From: Caldatribacterium sp051549785
GTDB lineage: Bacteria > Atribacterota > Atribacteria > Atribacterales > Caldatribacteriaceae
Direction of reading: 5' to 3'
Assembly: GCF_051549785.1 (NCBI RefSeq)
Contig: NZ_CP189974.1
Coordinates: 1,903,958 to 1,967,957, forward strand
DNA: 64,000 bases
The position numbers and the translations under genes are program-made. Of this stretch, positions 33,633 to 42,572 are shown piece by piece (position 1 is the stretch's first letter; each line of letters begins with the position of its first letter). Under the pieces are notes generated by a model. That model worked only from the letters and a program-made list of their open reading frames with translations. It made no database searches and had not been told where the DNA came from.

Positions 33633-34586
33633 ATGGCACGACCGGTCATCGGCATGGTGGGGAGCAACATGATGGACCTTATCACCTACTATGAGGACCG
33701 CTTCCCGAGGGTCGGAGAGACCATTTTCGGGAAGGATTTTGAGATCGGTTTTGGTGGAAAGGGAGCCAACCAGGCGGTGGCCGTGGCCAAACTCGGGGGA
33801 GAGGTCGTTGTGGTGACTGCCGTGGGGGACGACCTCTTTGGCCCCCTGGTCAAGGAGAATTTCGCCCGTCATGGGATTGATACAAGTTTCATCAAGACCG
33901 TTCCGGGAAAAACGAGTGGTGTTGCCCCCATCTTCGTGGATCCCAGAGGCCGAAACAGCATTTTCATCATCCCGGGGGCAAATGCCTTCCTGCTTCCTGA
34001 AGATGTCTGGAAAGCGAGAGAGGCCCTGGCCAGGTCCCATTTCATCCTCGTGCAGCTCGAGATTCCCCTCGAAACGGTCTACGCTACTATGGATCTCGCT
34101 CAAAAGTTCCACATTCCGGTTATTCTGAATCCCGCTCCCTTCCAGCCCCTGGACTGGCAGAGTATCCGCGGCGTGAGGCTCTTCGTCCCCAACGAGCGGG
34201 AGCTTGAGGGATTCGCTGGCTTCCCCATCGAAGGAGAGGAGGACCTGAAGAGGGCAGTAGCCACGCTCTGGGAAAGAGGCATAGAGAACGTCCTGGTAAC
34301 CCTGGGAGAGAGAGGGGCTCTTCTGGGGAGCGGAGGAACTTTCACCCTTTTCCCTGCCTACCAGGCCCGGACGGTTGACACCACCGGGGCTGGAGACGCG
34401 TTCCTCGGAGCCTTAGCCTACTTCCTGGCAGAGGGGAAAGACCTGCCTTGCGCTGTTGACCTTGCCTGCGCGTACGCCGCCCTTTCCACAGAGAAACGGG
34501 GAACCCAGAAATCCTTCGCTTCCCGGGAAGAGTTCCTGGAATGGCTGAAAACGGCGCAGAAGAAATCCCCGTCGTTCATCCTTTGA
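33633..34586 (+). CDS. rbsK: Ribokinase (PfkB family)
   Basis: 317 residues. GFGGKGANQAVAVAKLGGE near 40-58 is the N-terminal PfkB signature and VDTTGAGDAFLGALAYFLAE near 249 the C-terminal anion-hole motif with the catalytic aspartate. It phosphorylates ribose to ribose 5-phosphate; sister enzymes with other sugar specificities cannot be excluded. A strong GGAGGGAGGA ribosome site precedes ATG 33633. The last 11 bases overlap the end of a permease gene on the other strand. It may serve the sugar ABC operons on either side; no promoter was identified with confidence. Confidence 0.9.
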   Translation: MARPVIGMVGSNMMDLITYYEDRFPRVGETIFGKDFEIGFGGKGANQAVAVAKLGGEVVVVTAVGDDLFGPLVKENFARHGIDTSFIKTVPGKTSGVAPIFVDPRGRNSIFIIPGANAFLLPEDVWKAREALARSHFILVQLEIPLETVYATMDLAQKFHIPVILNPAPFQPLDWQSIRGVRLFVPNERELEGFAGFPIEGEEDLKRAVATLWERGIENVLVTLGERGALLGSGGTFTLFPAYQARTVDTTGAGDAFLGALAYFLAEGKDLPCAVDLACAYAALSTEKRGTQKSFASREEFLEWLKTAQKKSPSFIL

Positions 34587-35397
34587 CAGCACCCAGGGTG
34601 AGACCCCGAACGAGGTATCGCTGGAGGAGAATGGCAAGGACAATGATGGGAACGCTAGCCACAATGGAGACCGCCGAAATCTCCGCCCAGAGGATTTCGT
34701 GACCCCCGATGAGACCGGCGATGTTCACCGTGATAGGGATGACCCGGGAACGCCCGAGAATCAGGGCAAAGAGGAATTCATTCCAAGAAAACATGAAGCA
34801 GAAGAGCGCCGTCGCCACAAGACCAGGAGCCACAAGAGGCAGGGCTACCCGGACGAAGGCCCCCAGTCTCCCACACCCATCGATGAGCGCCGCTTCCTCA
34901 AGTTCCACCGGGAGCTCGTCGAAGAATCCCTTCATCATCCAGACAGCAAAGGGGATGTTCACGAGCGCATAGGTGAAAATGAGCGCCTGGTAGGTATCCA
35001 GCCACCGCAAAAACCGGAAAAAGAGGAAAAGAGGAAGAACTGAGGCAATGGGAGGCATCATCCGCACCGAGAGAATCCAGAAGGCAAAGTTGTCTCCACC
35101 GATGCGGAAACGGGAAAGGGCATACGCCGCAAGTGACCCAAGGGCAATGGCAAGAAGGGTGGTGAGGGAGGCGATGATGAAGCTGTCTTTTATGCCCTTG
35201 GCGCCTCCAAGATGCATGCCCCGCACGTAGTGCTCAAGGTCAAACGATGAAGGAACGAAAACCGGGGGGTACGTGAAGTACTCTCCCTTATCCTTGAAGG
35301 ACGTCAGCACGTTCCAGACAAAGGGAGCAAGGGCAACGGCAAGAAGCACAAATACGCCCACAAAGATTGCCACCGTCACTCCGTCCCGCCGCCTCAT
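34576..35397 (-). CDS. Sugar ABC transporter permease (MalG-like)
   Basis: 273 residues, six membrane segments. The EAA loop typical of binding-protein-dependent permeases is EEAALIDGCGRLGAFVRVAL near 180, and the segment DSFIIASLTTLLAIALGSLA near 66 is the start of the MetI-like domain. It is the last gene of a CUT1 operon (SBP, MalF-like, MalG-like). It overlaps the MalF-like gene by four bases (ATGA). No ATPase gene is in this operon, so a shared ATPase of the MsmK type must be encoded elsewhere. Confidence 0.9.
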   Translation of the reverse strand: MRRRDGVTVAIFVGVFVLLAVALAPFVWNVLTSFKDKGEYFTYPPVFVPSSFDLEHYVRGMHLGGAKGIKDSFIIASLTTLLAIALGSLAAYALSRFRIGGDNFAFWILSVRMMPPIASVLPLFLFFRFLRWLDTYQALIFTYALVNIPFAVWMMKGFFDELPVELEEAALIDGCGRLGAFVRVALPLVAPGLVATALFCFMFSWNEFLFALILGRSRVIPITVNIAGLIGGHEILWAEISAVSIVASVPIIVLAILLQRYLVRGLTLGAVKG

Positions 35398-36275
35398 ACC
35401 ACTTCTCTCCTCTTGAAGGACCGCAGGAAAACGTTGGCAATGGCCACAATGACGGCAAGCTGGACGTAACTCATGGCCGAGGCATAGCCCATGCTGAAGT
35501 ACTTGAACCCGGTGAGGTAATTGTAAAAAGCCACACTCTCTGAGGCCTGACCCGGACCGCCCATGGTGAGGAGCACCACAAGGTCGAAGATTTTAAACGC
35601 GTCCATCACCCGAATGAGGATGGCGATGATGACCACCGGACGGAGAAGAGGAAAGACAACACCAGAAAAGACCTGCCATCGATTAGCGCCATCCACCCGC
35701 GCCGCCTCGTAGAGGTCATCAGGAATGGCCTGCAAGCCCGCAAGGAGGGTGATGACCATAAAGGGCGTCCACTCCCAGATATCTGCAAGGACTATAGAGT
35801 ACGGACTCACGCTTCCACTTCCCAGCCAGTTCACAGAACGAATCCCCAGGAGGTTCAGGAGGTAGTTGAGAGGACCGTACTGGTAGTGGTAGATGATTTT
35901 CCAAATACACCCCACCACCACCGGCGAAATCATCATGGGGAGGAGGAAAAGGGTCACCACGAGACTCCGCCCCCGGAAACTCCGGTTCAGAAGGAGCGCC
36001 AGGGAAAGACCAAGGGCAAACTGTGCTCCTACCCCAAAGAGAAGAACCCGGCCGGTATTCTTCAGGGAGTTGAAGAAACGGGCATCGGAAAAGAGCCTCA
36101 GGTAGTTTCCCGCTCCGATGAAGGTCCGTTGCCCTCCCATACCGATGTCCCATTTGCAGAGGCTGAGGTAGAAGGAGTACATCATCGGGAAGATAGAAAT
36201 GGCAAGGAGAATCACAACCACCGGAAGGACGAAGAAGAAAGCTACCCACCAGTCTCTTTTGCGTAACCCCCCCAT
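35394..36275 (-). CDS. Sugar ABC transporter permease (MalF-like)
   Basis: 293 residues, six membrane segments in the usual CUT1 pattern: VVILLAISIFPMMYSFYLSL near 19, then FNSLKNTGRVLLFGVGAQFA near 67, and the EAA loop YEAARVDGANRWQVFSGVVF near 190. With the MalG-like partner it forms the translocation path in the inner membrane. Between it and the binding-protein gene lies an intrinsic terminator, so expression is probably below that of the binding protein. Start ATG 36275, with GGAGGCAACC ahead. Confidence 0.9.
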   Translation of the reverse strand: MGGLRKRDWWVAFFFVLPVVVILLAISIFPMMYSFYLSLCKWDIGMGGQRTFIGAGNYLRLFSDARFFNSLKNTGRVLLFGVGAQFALGLSLALLLNRSFRGRSLVVTLFLLPMMISPVVVGCIWKIIYHYQYGPLNYLLNLLGIRSVNWLGSGSVSPYSIVLADIWEWTPFMVITLLAGLQAIPDDLYEAARVDGANRWQVFSGVVFPLLRPVVIIAILIRVMDAFKIFDLVVLLTMGGPGQASESVAFYNYLTGFKYFSMGYASAMSYVQLAVIVAIANVFLRSFKRREVV

Positions 36276-36287
36276 GGTTGCCTCCAG

Positions 36288-36317
36288 AAAAAGGGGCTGG
36301 GGGAGAACCCCAGCCCC
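36288..36317 (-). terminator. Intrinsic terminator/attenuator between binding protein and permease
   Basis: On the minus strand, GGGGCTGGGG (36317-36308) pairs with CCCCAGCCCC (36302-36293) across a five-base loop and is followed by TTTTT (36292-36288). It lies directly after the binding-protein stop and before the MalF-like permease, just as the terminator at 4531-4558 does in the other sugar operon. Confidence 0.85.
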
Positions 36318-36324
36318 AGTGATC

Positions 36325-37731
36325 TCACCAGAGACCTACAGCTTTCCAGCCCTTCACAAGCTCCTGGTAGAGGGCTTTCTGTTGCTCCTTGCCAAAACGC
36401 TCGAGAATGTCTCTCCAGGCCTGTGCTGCTTCGTCCAGAGCACTCTTGGGATCGAGTTCCCCGGTGAGAGCCTTGGTGAGGGCCACACCCAGGGTTTCCT
36501 CGTACTCCACCGTTCCAGGAAGGACCATTTCGGGGTACCCTTTCTCCATGTTCTTCTGGACACCGGCAAGGTAAATCTTCGCGTCCTCGACGTTAGCGAA
36601 CATCTCGTAGGCCTCGGGGTGAGCAAAGTGAGAGTACCGGTAGGGGTCAAGGCCGGTTTCGGGAGTAGAGACGTCATCAAGGCTTGTGACCACTGAGAGA
36701 TAGTGGATGACCTGGTATGCCTTCCAGGGGTCTTTTGACTGTGCGGCAATGGCCAGAACTCGCCCGCAGGGCATCATGGCTCGATAGTATATTTCGCCAT
36801 CCTTCTTGACTCCCGGAACGTGAGAGACGCCGATTTTCCCGACAATCTTTGACTGTGCTGGATCCGCTCCCTTCTTCCCCACACAGGGCCACTGGATGAC
36901 CATGAAGCAGTCCCCGTTGAGGAAGACGTCTTTCAGTTCTTCGTATCCGTAGGCCAGGACATCGGGAGGACAGTACTTGTGGATTTCCTTCATAATCTCC
37001 AGAGCCTTCACCCCTGCTTCAGAGTTAATGGCCGGCTCCATGGTCTCCTCATCGAAGTACACTCCACCGAGGCTGGCAAAGATGTTCCCCCACCAGGCAA
37101 AAATCTGGTCTTTCTGGCCGTAGTAGGCAGTCCCGTAGAAATCCCGCTGCAGGACCTCTCCGGCGAGCTTCTCTCCGGCCTTCCTCGTAAAGAACTCGGC
37201 TACATCGAGGTACTCGTCCCAGGTCTCGGGAACTTTGAGATCATACCCATACTTCTCCTTAAAGGCCTTTCGCTCTTCTTCGTTCTCAAGGAGGTCTTTC
37301 CGGTAATAGAGGCTCAGGACATCACCGTCGTAGGGCAGAGCATAGAGCTTGCCGCCGTATTTACAGTAGAAATCCCGGTATCCCGGGGTAACGTCGTCAA
37401 GCTTGGGATCAAGCTTTGCGACAAACTCGTCAAGGGGATAGAGCCAGCCGTTGGCAGCAAACTCAGCAAGGAACTTGGGGTAGACAATCATGATATCGAA
37501 AGCGCCGGTCCCAGCAATGAGCTCCACCTTTTCTTTCTCATAGAGCTCTCCAAAGGGGACACCGATGACCTCAAGTTCCACATCGAACTTTTCCTTCAGG
37601 TCCTTCGCATACCACTCAAAGGGTTTCAGGTTGTGTCCTGCATCTCCCACAACGACGAGTTTCACCGGTGAAGCGTAGGCCACACTCGCAAGAAGCACGA
37701 AGGCAAAGAGGAACAGAAGGAACTTCCGCAT
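36325..37731 (-). CDS. Extracellular sugar-binding protein of an ABC transporter (CUT1)
   Basis: 468 residues. A signal peptide (MRKF, hydrophobic stretch, VAYA before SPVK) sends it to the periplasm. The mature chain is a family-1 solute-binding protein: LIAGTGAFDIMIVYPKFLAE near 72 and GKLYALPYDGDVLSLYYRKD near 130. Length about 470 is normal. ATG 37731 is chosen over GTG 37737 because GGAGGGG is then seven bases away. First gene of the operon with a strong promoter just upstream; the ligand is a sugar or polyol and is unknown. Confidence 0.9.
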   Translation of the reverse strand: MRKFLLFLFAFVLLASVAYASPVKLVVVGDAGHNLKPFEWYAKDLKEKFDVELEVIGVPFGELYEKEKVELIAGTGAFDIMIVYPKFLAEFAANGWLYPLDEFVAKLDPKLDDVTPGYRDFYCKYGGKLYALPYDGDVLSLYYRKDLLENEEERKAFKEKYGYDLKVPETWDEYLDVAEFFTRKAGEKLAGEVLQRDFYGTAYYGQKDQIFAWWGNIFASLGGVYFDEETMEPAINSEAGVKALEIMKEIHKYCPPDVLAYGYEELKDVFLNGDCFMVIQWPCVGKKGADPAQSKIVGKIGVSHVPGVKKDGEIYYRAMMPCGRVLAIAAQSKDPWKAYQVIHYLSVVTSLDDVSTPETGLDPYRYSHFAHPEAYEMFANVEDAKIYLAGVQKNMEKGYPEMVLPGTVEYEETLGVALTKALTGELDPKSALDEAAQAWRDILERFGKEQQKALYQELVKGWKAVGLW

Positions 37732-37774
37732 AACCACACCCCTCCTTCAGATGTGATGTTCCTTCCACAAGGTT

Positions 37775-37803
37775 ATTATACTCCCGAAAAGGAGCGGGCG
37801 CAA
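37775..37803 (-). promoter_or_regulatory. Promoter of the sugar-binding protein operon
   Basis: Minus strand: TTGCGC (37803-37798), 17 bp, TATAAT (37780-37775), start of transcription expected near 37768. The -35 box lies only 4 bases from the stop of the SorC regulator gene at 37807, so the regulator may control this promoter. Confidence 0.7.
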
Positions 37804-37806
37804 ATG

Positions 37807-38766
37807 CTAATCCCCTTCAAGAAGAGCCGAAGCGGTGACGTCGTCGGTGATGAGGATGTTCACGAACTTCCCCCGGAGTGCTCCGAGAATAGGCCTGAGC
37901 TTTTCCTCTCCTCCCGCCACCCCTATGACCCTCGGGATCCTCGAGAGCTCCTGCAAGGTCAGGGCAATACGCCGCCGATCGGCCTGGCAGGGAACCGGCT
38001 CCCCCTGCTCGTTGTAGAAGTTACCACAGATATTCCCGACCGCTTTCCGGGCGATGAGTTCCTCAACCTCGTGGGGGGAAATGTCTCCAGTATCCAGCAA
38101 GGTAGAACCAGAAGTCACCCCTCCAATCCCCACAAGGGCAATATCCACGTTGCGGGCGAGTTCCAGCACCCGGGCCACACGCTCATCACCAAGGAGGGCA
38201 TCCCGCGTCGCCGCATCCTTTGCAAATGCCGGAGCAAGGAGATACACCACACTCCCACCGAAATTCTGCGCCAGGGCCCGGGCGAGTTCCACCGCCACAA
38301 CGTCTCCCTTGAGCTTCCCGTACCCTCCCATAATCTGCACCACCTGGAAGCCCGGGACAGCTTTCGGCACGAGGAAATGGGTCATGGCGAAGAGCGTTTT
38401 CCCGTAGGCAACCCCCAGGGAGGTATGGGGCTCAACCACTCCCCGAAGGTATGACGCGGCAACCTGGGCGATTCGCTTCACCACAAGTCCCGGATCGCGG
38501 CTGAAGGTCGAGGCCACCCGCACATCCCGAAGACCGAAACGTTCCCGAAGCTTCACCTCAAGGGTCTTCGTGTTCTCCCCTGTGTCAAGCACCCGAATCT
38601 GGACAATGCCTTCCTCCTTTGCCCAGCGAAGGAGCCTTGAGACCTTCTGCCGGGAAAGGCCGAGGACCTCACCAATCTGGTCCTGGGTGAGGTCCTCGTA
38701 GTAGTACAGTTTCGCCACTTCACAGGCCAGGGCAAAATGATCCTTTCGCCTGGGCAAAGGATTCAC
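37807..38766 (-). CDS. SorC/DeoR-type sugar-responsive transcriptional regulator
   Basis: 319 residues. The N-terminal helix-turn-helix is YYYEDLTQDQIGEVLGLSRQ near 22-41 (KVSRLLRWAKEEGIV follows), and the rest is a SorC sugar-phosphate-binding domain: GVAYGKTLFAM near 119, LVGIGGVTSGSTLLDTGDIS near 215 and GVAGGEEKLRPILGALRG near 278. It likely senses a phosphorylated sugar and controls the adjacent transporter and dehydrogenase genes. The translation start is uncertain: GTG 38766 sits directly after the upstream stop, TTG 38757 would have better spacing from GGGG. The operator at 39906 is a possible binding site. Confidence 0.88.
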   Translation of the reverse strand: MNPLPRRKDHFALACEVAKLYYYEDLTQDQIGEVLGLSRQKVSRLLRWAKEEGIVQIRVLDTGENTKTLEVKLRERFGLRDVRVASTFSRDPGLVVKRIAQVAASYLRGVVEPHTSLGVAYGKTLFAMTHFLVPKAVPGFQVVQIMGGYGKLKGDVVAVELARALAQNFGGSVVYLLAPAFAKDAATRDALLGDERVARVLELARNVDIALVGIGGVTSGSTLLDTGDISPHEVEELIARKAVGNICGNFYNEQGEPVPCQADRRRIALTLQELSRIPRVIGVAGGEEKLRPILGALRGKFVNILITDDVTASALLEGD

Positions 38767-38768
38767 CC

Positions 38769-39869
38769 CTACGGCTTGAGCACCACCCGAATGGCTTCAT
38801 CGCCTTTCTCGGCAAGCTCAAGCCCTCTCTTGAACTCCTCAAGGGGAAGCTCATGGGTGATGATGTCATCGGCCTTCACAAGGCCCTCGTGGAGAAACCG
38901 GATGGCCACAGGGTAGGTCCAGGGGCTCAGGTGGGCACCCCGGATGTCGAGTTCTTTGACGTCCCCGATGATGCTCCAGTCCACTGTTGTTGGGGCGTTG
39001 AAGACGCTGAACTCCACGTAACGGCCAAGGCGGCGGAGCATGTTCAGCCCCTGGATGACCCCCTGGGGATTGCCGCTTGCGTGGATGTACACGTCGCACC
39101 CGTAGCCATCGGTGAGGCGCTTGACCTCCTCCACCACATCCACGACTTTCGGGTTGAGAACGAGGTCGGCACCGAGTTTCTTCGCCAGGTCCAGGCGTTT
39201 CTCAATGACATCAATGGCGATGAGGCATCGAGGATTTTTCAGACGGGCCACCTGGAGCATGCCCAAGCCTATAGCCCCCATCCCGGCAACGACCACCACG
39301 TCCCGGAAGGTGATGTCCGCCCGGTCCACAGCGTGTACAGCACATCCCAGGGGTTCAATGTAGGGTGCAACCCGAAGGGGGAATCCTTCCGGGAGCCTGT
39401 GAATCCGGGAGTTTCGGGGCAGGCGCATGTACTCGGCAAATCCCCCTTCGGCTTCATGGCGCTTGAAACCGAAAATGTAGTGCCGCTCGCACATCCAGTA
39501 GCTCCCTTCCTGGCAGAAACGGCACACCTCACAGGGGATAATCTGCTCCACGGCCACCCAGTCTCCCAGGGAAACACCGTGTTTCTCCTTTGCCCCCTCC
39601 CCCAGGGCCACCACCTGGCCGAAGAACTCATGCCCTGGAACGACCGGAGTCACCACGTACGGAGGATGCCCATTACCGCCCCACACCCGGGGATTCCCAT
39701 GGAAGGTCTTCACATCCCCGGCGCAGATGCCGCATCCCCCCACCCGGATGAGGACTTCCTCAGGACCAACCTCTGGAACCGGAACCTCCTCAAGGCGGAA
39801 ATCATAGGGAGCGTGGTTCACCACCGCTTTCATCTTGCGGGGAAGGTCTGGAATGCTTTCTACGGCCAT
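38769..39869 (-). CDS. Zinc-dependent polyol dehydrogenase (erythritol/threitol dehydrogenase-like)
   Basis: 366 residues, medium-chain zinc dehydrogenase. Catalytic-zinc CGICAGDVKTFHGNP near 46-60 and GHEFFGQVVALG near 79; structural cysteines CEVCRFCQEGSYWMC near 110-124; cofactor motif VAGMGAIGLGM near 197. The N-terminal MKAVVNHAPYDFRLEEVPVP resembles dehydrogenases of C4 polyols (erythritol/threitol), an impression not proven. It heads the operon with the SorC regulator, and together with the CUT1 transporter suggests import and oxidation of a sugar alcohol. ATG 39869 has GGAGG at seven bases. Confidence 0.85.
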   Translation of the reverse strand: MAVESIPDLPRKMKAVVNHAPYDFRLEEVPVPEVGPEEVLIRVGGCGICAGDVKTFHGNPRVWGGNGHPPYVVTPVVPGHEFFGQVVALGEGAKEKHGVSLGDWVAVEQIIPCEVCRFCQEGSYWMCERHYIFGFKRHEAEGGFAEYMRLPRNSRIHRLPEGFPLRVAPYIEPLGCAVHAVDRADITFRDVVVVAGMGAIGLGMLQVARLKNPRCLIAIDVIEKRLDLAKKLGADLVLNPKVVDVVEEVKRLTDGYGCDVYIHASGNPQGVIQGLNMLRRLGRYVEFSVFNAPTTVDWSIIGDVKELDIRGAHLSPWTYPVAIRFLHEGLVKADDIITHELPLEEFKRGLELAEKGDEAIRVVLKP

Positions 39870-39905
39870 AGCATAACCTCCTTTCGTACTTCCTTCATTC
39901 TACCA

Positions 39906-39918
39906 CGCTGGAACAGCG
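39906..39918. promoter_or_regulatory. Palindromic operator candidate upstream of the polyol dehydrogenase
   Basis: A perfect palindrome, CGCTG-GAA-CAGCG, sits 37 bases before the dehydrogenase start, just upstream of a minus-strand TAGAAT that may be the -10 box. It is a candidate operator for the SorC regulator encoded in the same operon. Confidence 0.4.
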
Positions 39919-40283
39919 AGAGATAACGGAAAAACGTCTACGATAGCGTCAGCTTAGTGTAGGGATGCCTCCACTTTTGAACTCTTTCATCATGGGTTTG
40001 TTCTCTTCAAACTTACTCATCCGGAGGGTACAGGAACCCAGGATATACTTCGCGCCAGGCCTTTGAGAGTCATCGCAGAACACTCACCGCTTCCCTCATC
40101 GCCGGGGTGTCGCCAGAGACTCCCCCGGCAAACTCCGCTCCCTCTCTCCAATGCTTTCAGGGGAAAGGAGGGGTTCCTCCTTTTGGGTCTCCGGAAATCG
40201 GCCTTACGAACGAACACGTTCAGCCCCATCGTGAAGCACAACAAAACCACAACGGGCGGGAGCACGTATTGGACGGCCTGGTG
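39919..40283. other. Non-coding or decayed region with one gene remnant
   Basis: No intact gene is seen. On the minus strand about 40 codons (roughly 40073 down to 39955) read GAKYILGSCTLRMSKFEENK and then KPMMKEFKSGGIPTLS before a stop, with amino-acid usage that looks real, but the frame is closed upstream by TGA. It may be the tail of a lost gene. I do not recognise the family. The rest has no similarity I can name. The 82-codon minus-strand frame from 40265 to 40017 looks spurious. Confidence 0.35.
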
Positions 40284-41684
40284 TTAGCTCACACTCACTC
40301 CAGGTATTTGTGTCCGTCCCATCCAGTCCAGATTGGATGCTTTGCCAAAAACTCACTGAAAAATGCGATAGTACATCAATTCTTCTTTAGATGCGAGCAT
40401 CCAGCCGCTTGGTAAACGCCGCTCTCGCTCAAAATCGCGCTCCGAGACATGCGAATCTGCATAATCGCCAATGAACTGCTGAAGTCCCGTACCTTGCCAG
40501 AACTTGGTCTTGGGACGCCAGAGTACTTTCTCGGGAACATCTTGCTCCACAACTCAACGCAATATCCATTTTTCGACCCACTTCCCTGACCCCTGGCACA
40601 ACTTGTACCCGGCTGGAATACGAAGCGCATACTCAACCACACCCATATCGGCAAAGGGAAAGCAAGGGATGAGTCCGTGCGCTCCAGCACAGCGATCAAC
40701 ACGCTGGAAGGCTGTATTATGCAAGCTCCTGACTGCTTGTTCCAGAATAACAGGGAGTTGCTCCAGGGGATAATTTTTCATGTAATCATAGCCAGCAAAC
40801 AATTCATCACCACCCTCACCGGTAAAAATCAGCTCTACATACTCCGATGCAACTTTGGAAATCAAATAGTGTGTCACCGATGAGTGAACTAAAAGAGCAT
40901 CAAAGGATTCCAGCGCATAGATAACATCAGGCAATACAGCGAGAACATCGTCCAGAGATATGATATGCGCATGGTGTTCGGTCTGAAGAAGGCTTGCCAT
41001 GATCTGTCCGTACTCCAGATCTGTCGCGTTCGGCAGGCCAATTACAAACGAGTGCAATTTTCTGACTCTTGGCCTGAGCAAGGTTGCAATGACGGAAGAA
41101 TCCACGCCACCGGATAGCCACACTCCTACCGTATCTGTGACTAACCATCTCTGGATAGCCTGTTCCAATCGTTTCCTGAGCTCCAATACAATCGTATCGG
41201 CATCATCGTCGAGAAAATCTCCTGCCTGGATATGGGCGAAAGGTTGAAATTCCTGCTGTGCAGTGTAGAAGCGACCCGGGGAATTCATGCGCATCACCGG
41301 TAACGGATAGAAGGGTTTTGACTTCCGAAGCAAAAACCAGTGCACCATCTATCTGACCATAATAGAGAGAGGCTTTACCCCACAGGGGTCGCGTGCGACA
41401 AGCAAATAGCCATCCTGGATAGCCGCAGTGACAAAGGGACTTGGCTAGCGAGAAAGCGCTTGGGCAGATATTTCAGCAGGCGGCATGCCATCCCAAACTG
41501 CGTTATTTCTGTCAGCAAAAGGCGCAAGGAATCGCTCGATTTTGCGAAACGACATTTGCATGAATACACCGTCGGACTCTACTCGTCTCAACTCATCACC
41601 ACCACGATGCGCAAGAGAACGCAACATCTTCCGAGCAGCATCATAAAATTGACTGTGACCTTTTATACCTGCAATGGCCGACGT
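40284..41684 (-). pseudogene. asnB: asnB-like (glutamine-hydrolysing asparagine synthetase) pseudogene
   Basis: The minus strand encodes most of an AsnB protein, but broken. The start ATG and catalytic Cys2 are replaced by ACG TCG (41684-41679) before AIAGIKG. An in-frame TAG occurs at 41445-41447. Two compensating frame shifts lie near 41370 and 41285, around YYGQIDGALVFASEVKTL. In-frame TGA codons are at 40554-40556 and 40353-40355, followed by IPGVSVS and TAA at 40284. Conserved parts still visible are LARDPCG-like DPCGVKPL and the synthetase motif SGGVDSSVIATLL (near 41110). Base composition is lower in GC than the neighbours, as expected for imported or decaying DNA. Confidence 0.88.
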
Positions 41685-41837
41685 AATCGCTCTTCACCCC
41701 CCTTGCAAAGCAATCAGCCGCTCAACGGCCTGCACTGGTGTACGGGCTCACATCATGCGGGACACCCAAGAAATCCAGTGTCTCTCAGCTTTTCCCAGGG
41801 CCCCTTTCCCCAGGCTCCAGTGTAGTCTTTCCTATTG

Positions 41838-42436
41838 GGATGTGGGAGATCTTGGAGGGAGGACGAAGAGTTTGACACCGTGCTCTTCCAGAATCCTCAA
41901 ACTCCCCGGAGCATGTACTCCCTCCAGTACCTCGTGGTTTAAGCGGGAAAAGGGTACCTTTCGGAGTTCCTCGAGGAACACCTGGGAAGATTCTCGTGGC
42001 TTGAGCATGGGGAGAGGAGTAGGCCCACTTCAAGATGAGGTCCTGGGCAGGAATTCCCTCTACACCTTTCCAGGAAGGGGGTGGCTTTTGAGGTATCGAT
42101 GGTAATGAGGTCTCCGGGAGATGCCACCTCGTAGTCTTTAGGTTTTCTCTGGGCATGGGGTCTTTGATTCCCCCGTGGGCTTTTTGTAGCAGCAACCCTC
42201 CTCGGTTTTTCTCCCTCCCTCAAAAGACCACGGGCCTTGAGGGATTTGAGGATTCTCCCCACAGCGGAGGAAGAAACAGTGAAACCCCCTTTCCTGAGGA
42301 AAACGAATTCTTCAAAGTCCGTGAATTCCGGAAGGTCTGGCAATGGAGTTTTCACGGGGGAACTCTCAGGGCAGAAGGTTTCCTGAAGCGCCCTGGGAGA
42401 ACCCCTGTTCCCTTTGTACCCATTCATACAGGGCAC
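41838..42436 (-). mobile_element. Decayed IS481-like transposase
   Basis: Pieces of a DDE transposase occur in two frames on the minus strand. The first frame has a helix-turn-helix region (SSSAVGRILKSLKARGLLRE) and RKPKDYEVASPGDLITIDTS, the usual entry to the catalytic domain. The second frame has FLEELRKVPFSRLNHEVLEG and then HGVKLFVLPPRSPTSQ and a stop, which resembles the IS481 signature FVLPPRSP. The second catalytic aspartate region is degraded (no DGGSE). At least one frame shift. Terminal inverted repeats were not found. Confidence 0.75.
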
Positions 42437-42572
42437 AGGGTCCTCAGTCCCACAACCCCAGAAGTTTACTTTCTCTCTGGAGTACAGGGAACCTCCCAGA
42501 AGGTCCGGTCAAGCCATTACGGGTTCCGGTGACCCAGCAAGGCTTATCAGCCCGTCCTTAAAGGTCTTTCTC

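Noticed and set aside
40017..40265. 82-codon minus-strand frame as a gene
   Set aside because: No ribosome site or family similarity, composition unlike neighbours, and overlaps another remnant frame.
40284..40556. TGA codons in the asnB frame read as recoding (selenocysteine or Trp)
   Set aside because: The gene also has a TAG, two frame shifts and no start or Cys2, so decay is simpler; no other gene in the window uses internal TGA.
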